The notes under the pieces are model-generated. The model had not been told where the DNA came from, searched no databases, and saw only the letters and a program-made list of their open reading frames with translations. This document shows, in pieces, positions 37,956-51,759 of a stretch of DNA of 64,000 bases (its first letter is position 1; each line of letters starts with the position of its first letter). A program made the position numbers and the translations under genes. This stretch comes from Mansonella perstans (lineage: Eukaryota; Nematoda; Chromadorea; Rhabditida; Onchocercidae), in contig JBAMDO010000035.1 in assembly GCA_037074765.1 (NCBI GenBank), forward strand, positions 248,001 through 312,000, given 5' to 3'.

Positions 37956-40900
37956 TTAATCTAAGGCAACTTCTTGCATAGCCTGTATGGTAGAAGTGCT
38001 ACCACAACTAATAATATCGCTAATATTATCCACATGTGATAATGATGAAACTGCTTTTGCATTATCATTATTTCCATCTTTTTTTATATTACTTAGCACC
38101 AATGTTTCATTATTATTGTTGCTGTTACTATTTCCCAATGTGTCATTTCTCTCATTGACTTCCGACGATGCCGAACCTTTCAGTTGTACAAATATTATTC
38201 CATTCAAAATATTTAATATTTCCAGTACACTATGTAATGAAGGACGATGAATCTGAAAACAAATTTTAACTACAATGAATCTGAAAACAGGTTTTAATTC
38301 AGCTGACTTTAATTTAAACCATATTAAATCAATCCTATTTGATACATACTATTCGATATTCATTTCAATTTCCGCAATGGATAAATGTTTGAAGCGTACA
38401 AAATCTATTTTAAACTTCGTGTATCTAAAAAAAACTAAAGAATGCTTTGCCCTACACCTGACATATTCAGTTCCTGCCAGAATCCATTCATTCATCTTCA
38501 TCTCTCAAAATCTTTCAAACCTGACCGAATTTCATATATCAAATTTTAACGGAAAACCGACAAACCTCGATTGGAAGAAGCTGTCCAATATTATTAGAGC
38601 CTTGCCGATTAGCTTCATTGATACGTCTTTGAAAAGTGACAGCTTGTTGCGTCAAATGTTTCAAACATTCATTGCTTTCTTTCGTCTTTTCATGGTCACT
38701 GCCAAAGGTTTTTGAATAAATTGTAAATGTTTCCTAGAAACTTCTAATTTGCGTAATTTTCTTAACATCAAAATTTAATTATTCGAAATTAAATTAATTT
38801 TTGGTTCATAAAATTGAAAATCACTTCTGACATTTCGAACTCTCCAACCCTTCACTAACTTGTCCTCAAGAAAGGAACTAAAAAGAATACTCTGGAATGA
38901 TGCCCATCAATTTAACCATTCTAAAAATTCTAAACTATCACACCTTTTCCATTTGTAGAGCAGTGCGGAAATCTCCACGACACGAATAAGTCCTTGCAAG
39001 CAAATGATATATAAGTGCTGTCTTTAAAGCTTGTGGCTCCAAGTAAATTTGATGCAACTTCAAAGCATTTTGAAGAAATTTCAATGCATCATCAAATTCT
39101 TGCACAGCATACAATATTACACCAATGTTACCATCTATTTCTGCCATGAATGGATGATTTTCGCCTTCAAAAAAGCATAGAAATGAAAAATATTAGTTTA
39201 CAGCAGAATACACTCGCTAAATCCATTAAAACAAAATTTATAAGACGGTAAAAAAAACTTCGGATTGTCCTACTGTCAAATTATGCTAACTTTGTGACAT
39301 AATTTTTACAATTTTTAAAATATTTCACTTATTAGCACAGCTGTGCATGATGTGAAATAGAGGTAAACGCAAATGTGAACAATATGGCGCAAACCAAATT
39401 TTTGTAACATAGAATCTGAAAATAATTATACCGTGAATAAGCAGTAACAGATAGCGGGCTCGATACAGTAATTTTAGTGCAGCAGCAATATGAAGATTTG
39501 CAAATGAAAAATGAGCAAGACTCAACTGAAACACGAAATTGGTTCAAATTAAATCTAGGCCAGCAATTAATAGATTTTTTTAATTTTGGATGCACGTGGA
39601 CTTTTGAAACAAATTTTTTTTTTCACGTATTTAACTAAATTTCACTCCTTGGAAAGATAAACTAAGCAAAATGTGGTCATGAATTCAGAAAAAGGACAAA
39701 TAGGATTATATATCATTGATTTAATTTTCAGCCGGAAATCCATTTACAAAGACCCCATATACCAGTGATTCCCAACTTTTTATTTAATCCAAAAATATTG
39801 AACTTTTCTCATACAATAATCTGAATTCTTCATTAACTAAAAGAAACCAGAAAAAGTAACTAATACATTGAAAAAAAAAAAAAAAAAAAAAAAACTAACA
39901 TATTCGATAACGGTATTAGCACTATCTAAGCCATTACAACGCTCACTCATCAATGTTGCTTTATGTTGCTGTGACAACGCTTCTGATGGATCACCAAGGA
40001 TATATGAAAGACGAGCAAGTAAATGCATACATTGTACCATATCGGAATGCACCACACCATATACACTATTCATCAAATTAAGAGAATCCAATACTAAATC
40101 AAATCCAGCGCGTAACTGACCTGGAAACAGACCAGAAAAATCTATTATATCTATATTCATGCACTGATTGAATATAATAAATGTGCAACAAATGAATAAC
40201 GTTCTTTTATATTCTAAAGTTCCCTAACTAGGAGTATATTTCACTGAGTATCTAATCCCGCCTGCATAAAGAAAAGACATAAATCAAGATTCATCATCTT
40301 CATAAGTTTTCTTTCTCTTAACTCTAATTTTAGGTGATTTCCATGTATTTTTCAAAACAATGGACTGATTTGAATTAATTTTTGTTATCTCAAACTAAGT
40401 TATTCGTTTAGATCAGTAAATGACGAAATTAACAAATAATAACTGAAAAAAAAAGTAATAAGAACCTTGCTGTACTTTAGTCTGGCCAGAAAGGAACAAA
40501 CTATGAGCATCCACCGCTTTCGGATCAACATGTTTTGTTTGGCAATACAAACTTTGAATATCATCTTCAACGAATAGTTGCGGCTTTTTTCCTGCTTCTA
40601 AATTGTAATCCCGTAAAAGCATCTGAAAAGATGCACGTATTTTACTTAATAAAAAATTCAAAAATTAAAAACAAATTGATTTGAATCAGCTTACTATTTA
40701 TTTGCCCTAATTCAAAATAAATTTTTCTCTCGAATACTTTTTTCAGAAGTAAAGTAAACTAAAAAAAACTTCACTTTCAAATTTCGCAAGAAAAATTGCG
40801 AGCATTCCATATTATGCAGAAATCATTCGTGATTAAATCATAAATGATGTACCACAAGAACTATCTTACTAATTCGAAATGATACCTGAATTCCCATCAT

Positions 40901-43900
40901 TTGTGCAAAACGACGTAAGCAAGAAGTTTTTTGAATTCCAATTATGGATAAATATACATCAATATTTTCTTCATTAATTGTAAATGCGTAATAAAAATCA
41001 GCATCTGACTTGACTCGTTCCCAAAGCCTATTTGATGACATTTGAGCCCAGTCATCATTTTCCTTGCCACTATTATTGATTTGCTTCCGACGCTTCGATG
41101 ATCGTGATTTTCTAACACCACTCATTGGTACTAACATCTGAACACAACTTACCAATTCATTTTAATTTACAATATCAGTTTTTAATGAATAGATTATTTA
41201 GTCACAGTGCTACAACAACATTCATTGCAATGGATACACTCTTTTAGATTTGTACAGTTCAATAATGATGAAAGAAAATTAGAGATGAAATATTTAAAAT
41301 TTAAAAAATGCTGAAAAAGAAACTAAGAAGCAAAAAAAACCAACTTCTTCATTAGACGGTGCTAGAGGTCCAGTTGATGAACTCAGAAGACAATTCAGAA
41401 AATGTGATACTGCCGTTGCTGTAAATGCTGATGATACCTGTTGTAAGTAACCCCGGAAGATATGTTTTGCACATCGACATAACAATTCAGTAATACAGAT
41501 AACCTGAAATTTTAGCTAATTAACAGTCAATGAGATGCACAGTATAGGCAATCTTATATCAAATATAATTTCCAACATAAAAAAAGTTAAAAAAAACGAA
41601 AACCTATATATAGTTAATAACACATTGACTACTTACTTTAAGGTAAGTTAACTGTCTGATATTTTGGATATATTTCGTCAAACTACCCAGATATCGAATA
41701 TTAATGCCGCGTGAATGTAACGAATCACTGAGCGATGCACCATCTAGTGGCACTATCGCACGTTGCAAGCAGTCACGGACAAAATTTGGTAATTGCTACA
41801 TGAAATATTTGCTACGATGAAAATAATAATATAAATTTGAAGGTGTTGACAATTATGGAATATTTTTAAAACTAGCAGAATTATTAACTCATCTCGTGCG
41901 TTGATACTTTATGTAACATACAATTAATTTGTTAGATCAATATTACTCTACAAAATTACTGAGCAAACGACAGTAATTCTAGTCTTATGAACAATAAAAT
42001 ATTTTCTAAACATCGAAATATTCAACAAAAAAAGATAAAGCGTATGTGTATTGTATACTTGTGCGACTAGAAATTCAGCTGCTTCGGCAACCAGCCGCCG
42101 CTGTTTTGCAATATCCTCATTCTCAGCATGATGCACTGTTGAACAATAACAATCCGGATTAAATCTGATATCAAATGCATCCGTACGAATTGATCCTACT
42201 GCTTTTGCTGCTTTCGCCATTATCTTCAGAATAACAAATGATAACTTTCCCTCAGAAGACAATCTTTGAATAAATATGAAAATCCCAAAACTAGGATTGC
42301 TTAAAAATTTTGATCAAAATAAAATCGTCAAAAATCTAAAACAGTCCCAATATTATCTGCTTAGGGTAAAAAAATGTCAAAGCATTAACCTGGTCAGATA
42401 TTTCTTTGTCTAAACTGTCCGCTTTCTTCTTACCACTATCAATAGCCTCTTCCATGATTTTTTTTGCTGTTTCGGTTTCCAGCAATGGCATTTCATCAAC
42501 TTTCATATCAGCAACTACTTCATTCTGCAAAAAATGATGAAAACATGACAATTTCAAGTTCCAATTCCGATTATAAAGGAAATTAAGTAGGAGTAACTTG
42601 AAAGGATTAATAGAACTCAAATACTGTTTTCAAAAACAAGATTAGTCATTTATATAACAATCGCTTTAAAATAATATAATACCTTATAATAATACTAATC
42701 AAATTTGACATTCGATTTCTAGATTTTTAAATTGATTTCTTCGCTTTTCTAAATTAACCGAAAACTAAAAACACTGCTGCAATTTTTCGGTCTAAATTAT
42801 TTGATATAATCTTATAAAAAACAGATATTGTTCAAGAAATCCTCTTAAGACATATACGGTATAAAAACAGGAATTAAAGCGAGTACAGTAAGAACAAAAA
42901 AAATTAGACATATCATTTTTATCATTAGAAAAATTGACAAATATCTGGAAAACTGATAAGCAAACATTGAAAGACTAAAAAATGAAAAAAAAAATTCTTC
43001 TTAATAAATAACCCCATTATTAAAAAAATACTAAAATTAAAATATAAAATACCTTGATTTGGCTTATAATTGTATCCTCTTGTATCATTTCGAATCCATC
43101 CACTTTTAGCGCAGCATTTTCATTCTGTTTCACTTCATTCGCACCATCATCACCATTGTCCGCTGCTAACAACCCCAGTCTAATTTGTTGCACGTGATAT
43201 GCAGCTATACGAATAAACATCAAGTAACGACATCTTCAAAAGAAATGAAAGATTTTAAAATTTAATTAAAACTAGGATGAAGTTAACAGATTACGCCAAA
43301 AATTGTACATCACGTAAACCTAAATATATAGTAAACATCATTTAACAGCAATATAAATGCATACTGCCTTAACAACATCTAAAATGATGTAGACCAAGAT
43401 CCTCTTTTTACGAGAGCAAAAACATAAAAGATTATGAGAAAACAAAAAACGAACTCGACGAAAGCCTCAATTAATTCCTGCCTCAGCGAAGCAAGCTTAT
43501 GTGGAAATGCACGCGGGTATCCGTTTGCCTTACAAATATCCGTTACTTCAGCATCCTCAAAATAATTTACATCTGGCGGGAAAGTTCTTAATAAATCTAA
43601 AATATAATGTCGCGAATCGTTTCCAACAATACCCTGAAAACAAGTAATAGTCAACAAACTAATACTGTTGTTCTTTGACAGTCACAGCTTACATTTTCTT
43701 TTCCCTGTTTATTTTAATGTTATTCATCTCGAAAATTTCCATAAATTAAACAACTCTACCGTCCCCTATACTTTGGACAGCGAGTTAATTTGCTCTCAGG
43801 ACTAATTTGTCTCTTATTTCCGGGAATACAACTCATATTTTTTAGCAATCTTATTTGCTCATTTTTAAATTTATACTACGCTCCACGCCATTTTAACAAT

Positions 43901-46900
43901 ATTTTGTAAGAAAAATGATTGAGTACTGAGTTATAATGATCAATCAGTTTATCCTTCATTTGTAAACTGCGAAATTTTTACTTTGAAACGAATTCTATCA
44001 CATCGTACTGAAATGAAAAATACTTGGCAGCTCCAAAAAAAAAGAGAAGAAAAACATTTTGCCAGTTTGCTTTAATGGATAATATTTCTAATGCAATTGA
44101 AACGTCAACAACATACTTACTTTAGTTTCAAAGGATGAGCACAATTTAACGATTTTTCTATCATCTTTGCCACTGTAGACTTCATGAGGTAAAATTTTCA
44201 ACTGTTCTGCTGGCTTCGATAATAAATCATAATATTCCTATTAAAATATTTGATAGACAACTAAGTAAGAAACTGAAGCAACATCAACATTTTGCATAAA
44301 AAGTCAACTAAGTTCAAAATTCTTTTTTTTTTTAGATTCATTTAAACACGCATAGTTTTTATGCATAAAATATGAAAAAAATATTCCTATCGATATCAAT
44401 CAAAATGTAATTTATTCCACAATTCTATAAATACTATGGCTACTATTGAAAAAAACGATTACCTCAGAGCTAGCAACTGTTTTACCGAAATCGATCGACC
44501 CATAAACAACACTTTGCTCCTGTTCTCTCTCCAAAATACCTGGTATGATTGACTGTGCAGTCACTCTATAATGCACTTCATCCATCAGTTAATCAGATGA
44601 ACAGAAATGACATAGAGCATAAGTAGAACATAATGCTATGTGTTGATATTTACAAGAGAATATTTGTAAATATCTTGAGGTTGAAACAGCAGATATTATA
44701 AGAAAAGTTGAAACAGCAGATATTATAAGTAGCTATAAGGCCTTTATCTATATGAGTAAATATTAAATTAAGTCCTTCCCTAAAAATAGGCTTCACTACC
44801 TGTCCAAGGATATCCTTTATAATACTAAAAATTACCGAAATCCCTTGTAGTCAATTATAACCATGCCTAAAGTAAACAATTTTGGACTATCAAGCTGCGC
44901 ATAGGCTCGTACACCTTGCAAATCATTCGATGTTGCTGCATGAGCAGCTGCATCACCTCCAAATTCCTGTAACCATAAACACTGTTACAATTATTTGGTA
45001 CCCAAGCTTCATTCTACTGAGTAGAATATAAGTCAACAAAATCATTTCAAAATACGACGGAATCCCACGTAGACTAATGGAACTTCATAATTTTTAGGAT
45101 CACCGATATGCAGAATATACATTTCGAAAATTTCAAAAGTGAAATAAGAAATCGAAAATTATAATATTAATTACAATATAATAACAAACCAACTTTGTAG
45201 TGATCTTTAACGTCAAACCCAAGCGAAAAGAATATGTTATTCCATATGTACATATGTGTTCGTGGTTCATCCGCCGGATTTATTGCAACAACGTTCCCAT
45301 CAACAACCGCCATCGCTCCCAGAAAACAAATATACCATAATTCGAAAAAACGTTAAAGTCCAGCAAACTTAAGAGTCATTTGGACAACATAATGATCAAT
45401 TAAATTTCCTTCAGCTCCTTATCATGGTATTTTTCCAAGAAACTCCAGTATTCCTCCTTGACTTAACCCCTCCCCCTCCATACAGCAATCTCTAAACAAA
45501 AAAAATCTTCAGTAACCCCTTGAATTAATTAAAAGGCCATTAAATTATTGCTACTAATAATCGATGCTTCAAATAAGACATGAAAGTCACTTTAATAGCA
45601 GCAGAAACGAAGTCGCTGTGAATCTTAAAGATAGCTCTTTCCCGAATGAGTCGTTCACCCAGTGTTTTACGTGGTAACTCATGGGTCGTTTGTAGTTCTT
45701 CGTTCCAATCACGAATTTGTCCGGGAATATGATCTTCAAGGCCAATTTTATGAGGTTGCGTACAATCTTCTGCACGAATTCCATCTTCGGTTTGCTCGAA
45801 TATCGGTGTTACCCATGAATTCACCTGTAAAAGAATTATTAACATTCATGATCAAGAAATCAAGTAAAAATCTTACAAGCAATCTTCTAATCTTTTAATT
45901 TCGATATATACAGAAACAGAAAAACTGTAATTTCTAATTGAACTACTAGAAACGCACATAATCACCGCTTATCAAATTTGATTTACTAGGCTTAAAATGA
46001 ATAGGTTACATCATCATAACAGGAGGGTACGATACCTTCACAGACGCAAGCAGATAAGTAAGGTTTATGTATGATGCTGAGAATAACGAAAAGCCTTAAA
46101 ATTTCAATTTATAGACGAAAGCAAGAAATTCTAGAAAAAAATGCTCACCAATTTCGTTACTTAAGAAACAGTGATACCTGATATGGTGTAGGCAATCGCT
46201 CAAAAATATGCTTTTCGGAACGTTTTTTTAAAATCAATGCAATAGTTCGTTTAAATGAAACACTGATCGATGAAAGCAAATCCAACAGTGAATGATGAAC
46301 AGCTCTGTGCGATGGTGAAGGTGTTGGTCGAAAACCTGCTTCGGTTGTTGCATTCACATAAAAGCCTTTCGTACAGCAAGTTATGTGATAACGTCGTCCT
46401 TCACGTGTATCAACCATTAAATATAGAACGTCTCCCTGTATGTTGGCATAGGTTTATACTGTTAGTAGGAAGATACGAAAAACTTTAAGTTTTTAAATAT
46501 TAATATTTTGGAACTTTTAAATCCTACTTCTTTACTAGTAACTGATAACTTCCCAATTTTGAAAATGATTTTTCTTGAAGACAAACCTTTAATTTTCGAT
46601 GTCCTGATGGTGGATTAAACGGTGAAATTGCTAAACTTTTCAATGCTAGCACATGATCCTTCATTACTGGTAGCAGTGGTATTAATGGACGTTCCTTATA
46701 TCCTGGCAGAACATAATCAGGAGGTGAACATTCTAATGATCTAAAAAAAGTAGTATTTTTCACTGTTACTTTTTACATTTTCCAGTTTGTCCACAATTTA
46801 CGCTTTTAAACAATAATTTCGACAACTCAGTGCTTATTCATTGATGCATTATGGTACAAAATTTATACTACAATGCTGTCTGACAGTTCAATGATAGCAA

Positions 46901-49900
46901 AAATTACATGACATTTTTCAAATAAGAATTGCAACGCAATGGAAAACTTACTTATCACCATTTTTTTTACGATCATCTAATGTCATTGAAGCAAGATATG
47001 ACAGTGATGCACCATCAGTACCATTAACAGCTTCAGACATATCAAGAGAATGAATTAGATCACGAACATGTCGAACATGAATTCGAGCTTCTCGGGTTGT
47101 ATATGGTTCTGAAATAATCACGAAATGATTATATTTAATAAATTAAAGCAAAATTTCCAGGAGAATCCGATGTTCGATGATGTATTTTATTACAAAAATC
47201 TTTTCACTAGAAAGGTTGTTCTTTCTTATTTGGATACCAATGATTGACTGCAAATACATTTCCCACATCCCAGTAAGTTCGCATAAATTCCAATCTTCGT
47301 TTTTGAATCTTTTTTTTTCCTTTAATACGCATCTATCATAGTTCTCAAATATATGGAAATATCATAAATATTACTAACACTATGTTTCGATAGCGATGCA
47401 TATGCGTAACAAAGTAAATGTGATTTAAAAAAAAACCTGGCTTTATATCAACAATCTGTTAAACAATTTTCACTAAATTTTAACTTCCGAGAAATTCTCA
47501 ACCAAATTACATTGAAACGTAAGAAGCCATATCCTTGCCTTCGATAACTTTCAACACAGATCCATCTGTAAGACCAGCAACATTTTTCAGTTCGATGAAA
47601 TGATCCAATGAAATACCATTTAACTGCAAGCTAAAACAAGTACGATGACACGTTGCTTCACGTTCCAGAAGCACTTGATGTAGCTCCTGCACCATTTCAC
47701 TTGAATTTACCTAAAAGAATTGCTTTTCTTTTCAACTAACAATATGTACTACTGTTAACTTTCTAACACTAATTTCTATTTATTAAGTTAATGCTTTGTT
47801 TTGTTTTAAGAAATCTCCTAATTTAATGAATAATTTCAAAATTTTGAATAACACGGAATTCCCGAAAAAAAAAAGTTGAATCACGAATAACACGGAATTT
47901 CAGGAAAAAGAGGGAGAGAGAGAGAGTTCCAGGAAAAAAAAGTTATCAAGACCAAAATCTAGAAACTCGATAAAGATACAGTTATTCTTATTTAATATGA
48001 AGCAATTCAATTAGTGCACACTTGTAAATCGAACGGTTCCGCTCCAGGCGCAATAATGCGGATACGAAATGTTGTATCATCAGGACATGATACCTTAGCA
48101 TCGTTACCAGTTTTTTCCGCTGCTGAAAATAATATGAAATATTCTTCTGTAGCATTTCTATGAAAGAAAAAGATTTCTTCTACAGAATCACAAAATTTTT
48201 GCCTATAATTATTTGGAGGAAATTTTTATTTAAAATTTTCGCAAATTTTGGAGAAAAATAGAATTTCAGAAGCAAAAGGACAGAAGAGCAGAAATAATTA
48301 CTTATTTATTGCGCTTTATGAAATCTCATTCAAACATTCTTCTGAACTTATTTTGTTAACGAGATCGCTTATCAAAATAAATAATTTTTTGAAATGATTT
48401 AGAAAAAAGTCTCAGCACGAAATCTTTTTTACTTACATTTAGTTATTGTGGCATAGCACAGCAAACAAATGATGAATATCGTTGAAATTTTTTAAAAAAT
48501 TTTGTATAAAATTTGTGAAGGAATATTATTCATTGTGATTCTAAGTTGTAAATTATAAATCAGTGAGTTAGGTAAATGTAATGCAGATTGATGAATAGTG
48601 ATTCGATTTATTGATAAGCGATCTCGAAGGCATTTTTTTTACTGTTGTTATATGATAATGTTAATCAAGAGTTGTGAAATCACTAATTTCATTTTTTAAA
48701 TCCTATTTTACAACAGAAATGCAATAGTAATTTCCAATCTCATCTGTACCTCATTTTATACATTATTAAGCATAGCTATTCTTTATTTTCTTTTTTTTTT
48801 TCTACAAAGGAAAGGGAAATGAAACTGAAACAGCAACTGATATTTTTGGTGAAAAAAATTGAAAAATATAATTAAGGAATGATGATTCACTGGTATGTTT
48901 TTCATTTTTCCTCATCATTTCTTTTCCACCACTCAAACAGCAAGTAGTCATTATTTTGTGGTAAAAAAGTTGCCTTTATCGATGATTTGATAATTAATTA
49001 TTTTCGAAATTTTTATTCTGACTGTAGGTATGAGATCATATTGATTTTAGAACTACCGATGCAAAATAATATCCGGGAAATATTTAATGGGAAGAAAAAC
49101 GGAAGGAATAACCTGGAGAAACGGCTCCTTCCTCGACTGGTGTTAACGATGAATCGGGTGATGATGTTTCGTGACCAGAATCATTGGCAGAATTGAGCGG
49201 TGAAATTTCCTGACCACTGCCCGATAATATCTGGAATTGGTTCGTTAAGTTATTGCAGAAAATTGAACGAAGAATTTATCAATAATTAAACTCATCGACT
49301 TAGTAATGCAAAATTATGTATTTCTATAATAACTTGCAAATGAAAATGGTCCAAAAATAAAAATTATCAAATCTGTCAAAGATATGCTTGTTCCAACATA
49401 AGGTCATGCTGCTGCTACTCCATTTAATCTCAATTAATTTAAAATTTAATTGTGGTAATAATTACAAAAATTTACAATTTTACAAAAATAAAACTTACAA
49501 ACTTACAAAAACGTGTATAAGTTACAACGTTGAAATATAATTGAAAAAGTGAAATATGCAAAGAGGGAAAAATGAAACATTTTATTATTACTATTTTTCT
49601 TTCTGTTCTTTTTTTTTTTTGCAAGATTAATAATGAGAAAATTACATTATGGAACAAACGAGGAAGAATGGAAAAAAAAAAGAGAAAAATAGTAATAATA
49701 TAAAATATTTCATTTTTCTCTCTTTGCATATTTCACTTTTTCAATTATATTTCAACGTTGTATACTGTCCTCCTTTACTTTTCTCTCTCATTTTAACAAA
49801 CTTTAATCCATAAAACATTGCAAATTATATTAAAGAAATGCAAAGAGTAAATTAAAAAAAGAGTAAATAGAATGAATGTTTTCTATGTTATTTCTTTTGG

Positions 49901-50121
49901 GAGAAAAAGTAATGAAATCAACAAATCATTGAATTCAATAAAATGACAAACAATGCGAAATAAGTAAAAACACACACATACATACACACACAAAACAGAC
50001 ATTTGGATTGATGTATAGAAAAAAACATGTATTGAAAAGGGAAAAAAAATAGAACAACAACCTTGACAGTGGTAGGAAGAAGAACTTCAGGTGAACAGAC
50101 AGGTCCATTATCCTCGCCCAT
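37956..50121 (-). CDS. clu-1: CLU family protein (clu-1 / CLUH orthologue)
   Basis: Cytosolic RNA-binding protein needed for mitochondrial distribution and expression of nuclear mRNAs for mitochondrial proteins. Exons (-), about 1371 aa: 50062-50121, 49113-49230, 48022-48122, 47539-47710, 46952-47108, 46587-46740, 46178-46435, 45591-45824, 45194-45319, 44836-44966, 44463-44565, 44121-44237, about 43454-43633, 43053 to about 43229, 42390-42524, 42059-42223, 41637-41795, 41345-41503, 40886-41137, 40466-40622, 39900-40120, 39432-39525, 38944-39164, 38566-38733, 37956-38252. N-terminal ubiquitin-like CLU-N ([34 protein letters not shown]); CLU domain ([37 protein letters not shown]); a basic patch [10 protein letters not shown] near residue 910; TPR repeats about 1040-1250; an Asn/Ser-rich tail. 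The start matches an acceptor 8 nt upstream. Oddities: a GC donor after exon 4, a non-AG acceptor before exon 9, and no canonical in-frame join of exons 13 and 14. Confidence 0.93.
49523..49762. repeat. Long inverted repeat in CLU intron 1
   Basis: About 80-bp arms at 49523-49600 and 49682-49762 are near-perfect reverse complements. The outer ends are tacaacgttgaaatataatt and aattatatttcaacgttgta. The central spacer of about 80 bp is T/A-rich. As RNA this would fold into a long hairpin within the first intron of the CLU transcript. It could be a foldback/MITE-type insertion or a recent inverted duplication. No target-site duplication was identified. Confidence 0.85.
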
Positions 50122-50132
50122 TGCTTCCTGAA
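50122..50132 (-). promoter_or_regulatory. 3' splice acceptor 8 nt before the CLU ATG
   Basis: On the minus strand, a textbook atttttcag acceptor ends 8 nt before the proposed CLU start codon (exon starts gaagcaATG-like). This is either a spliced-leader trans-splice site or the end of a 5' UTR intron. It supports the choice of ATG at 50121-50119. Confidence 0.6.
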
Positions 50133-51684
50133 AAATATAAAATACAGTGTTTTTTTTCTTTACAGTCTTTTCAATTATTTCAATTATCAAAATAAAGAGA
50201 GCAAATCGACTTTCAAACAAACAAACAAAAAAAAAAAGAGAAAAATTACAAAATAAAAAACGATTAAATTCATTTAAAATTTTTAGCATCAATTTTTTTT
50301 CAGCTTTCACAAGTTACCTTTGACCTTTGTATTTTTATTCTAAAATTTTAGAGAAACAAAAACTATAAATAAATGATAGTTTGTTAAAAAGGAAAAAGTT
50401 AAAAATATTCAAAAATAATTTTATGAAAAGATTTTTTTAAAAATTTTTTTGAATGAATTAATTTATTTACTGTCTCTCTTTTTTTCTTTTTATTTGTACA
50501 ATTCTTAAATTAAATAGAAAGAATTCAAATAAAGCAAATAAATGTTTACAAATTCACGTTATATTTCACGTTTTCAAATAATAAAATAAAATATGCATTA
50601 AATACGTGAAGAAATGTAGCAAACGTGCAATAATGCAAAAATTTTACACGGAATGAAATATGCAAAAAACGAATAGCACGCAAAAATGAATGACGCAAAA
50701 TGAGATGACGTCGTCGCAGACAATTGAGCGCATTGGAACAACCCTTCTTAACAGTGGGCGTGGTGTTATCTGTTAAGCTGGAAAAATATTTGAACGTCCG
50801 TGTGGGCATACATGCATATATACGCACCACCCATCTATGTTACGTATTACAAAATCTGAGAAAACTCGGCTATTTGTAAAGCGAAAAATTCTGAGATTTT
50901 CTCACTTTCCCTGAATATACCAGAAGTGCGGGGAATCGATTATACAGTCTATTATTTGGTTAATTGAAATCCTATCGAATATCTTTATGAAAGAGAAAGA
51001 AATAATTTAATTGCCGTATAAATTAATCTTTGACACGTTAAGAAGTGAAACTTAACTGTGCTGTTAAGTCATTTAATCTTTGATATGTTAACAAATAATT
51101 GATAAAGAAAAACATTATAGCTAACAAAAAAGAAAACAGATGATGACAGAGAGCGAAAGATAGAGAGTGAGAGACGGAGAGGGAGAAAGAGAAAGTTGGC
51201 TCACGTGGTTTAACACTAATTAAAATGTTTATTTTTATTAATCAATCCTAAATTCATTTTTTACGCTTCTCTTTCTGATTGTCCATTCATTATTATCATT
51301 GATAAAAATTAAAAACACTTTGAATGATGAGGAAATAACGTATCTGAGATACGTCACTCACGTAAATCTAAATTGCTCTCAAAAATATCAATTTTTTTGG
51401 GAATTATTAAGTGAAAATGAAAAAATAAGAAATGAAAAGTGAAAGTGAAAAATTAATAAACGTGAAATTCAAGTCATAATTCCATTAAGTCATATTTCCA
51501 TTAAAGTGAAAAATTTAAGTCATTAAGCTTTGCTAACTGATTTATATTTTACCAGGCAGAAAGGAAGACAAAGAGAAACACTAAGTATGCATGTGCTTTG
51601 TTCGTCTGTCAATGTATACGAAAAAGTCTGCATGTATATGTTGTATGTGTGTATGTGTGTGTGTGTGTGTGTGTGTATGTGTGT

Positions 51685-51759
<75 letters not shown>

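Noticed and set aside
38275..38715. 146-codon plus-strand open frame
   Set aside because: Antisense to CLU exon 24 ([18 protein letters not shown]), which is clearly the coding strand.
44682..44729. 24-bp direct repeat (ttgaaacagcagatattata) in a CLU intron
   Set aside because: A two-copy local duplication with no sign of function.
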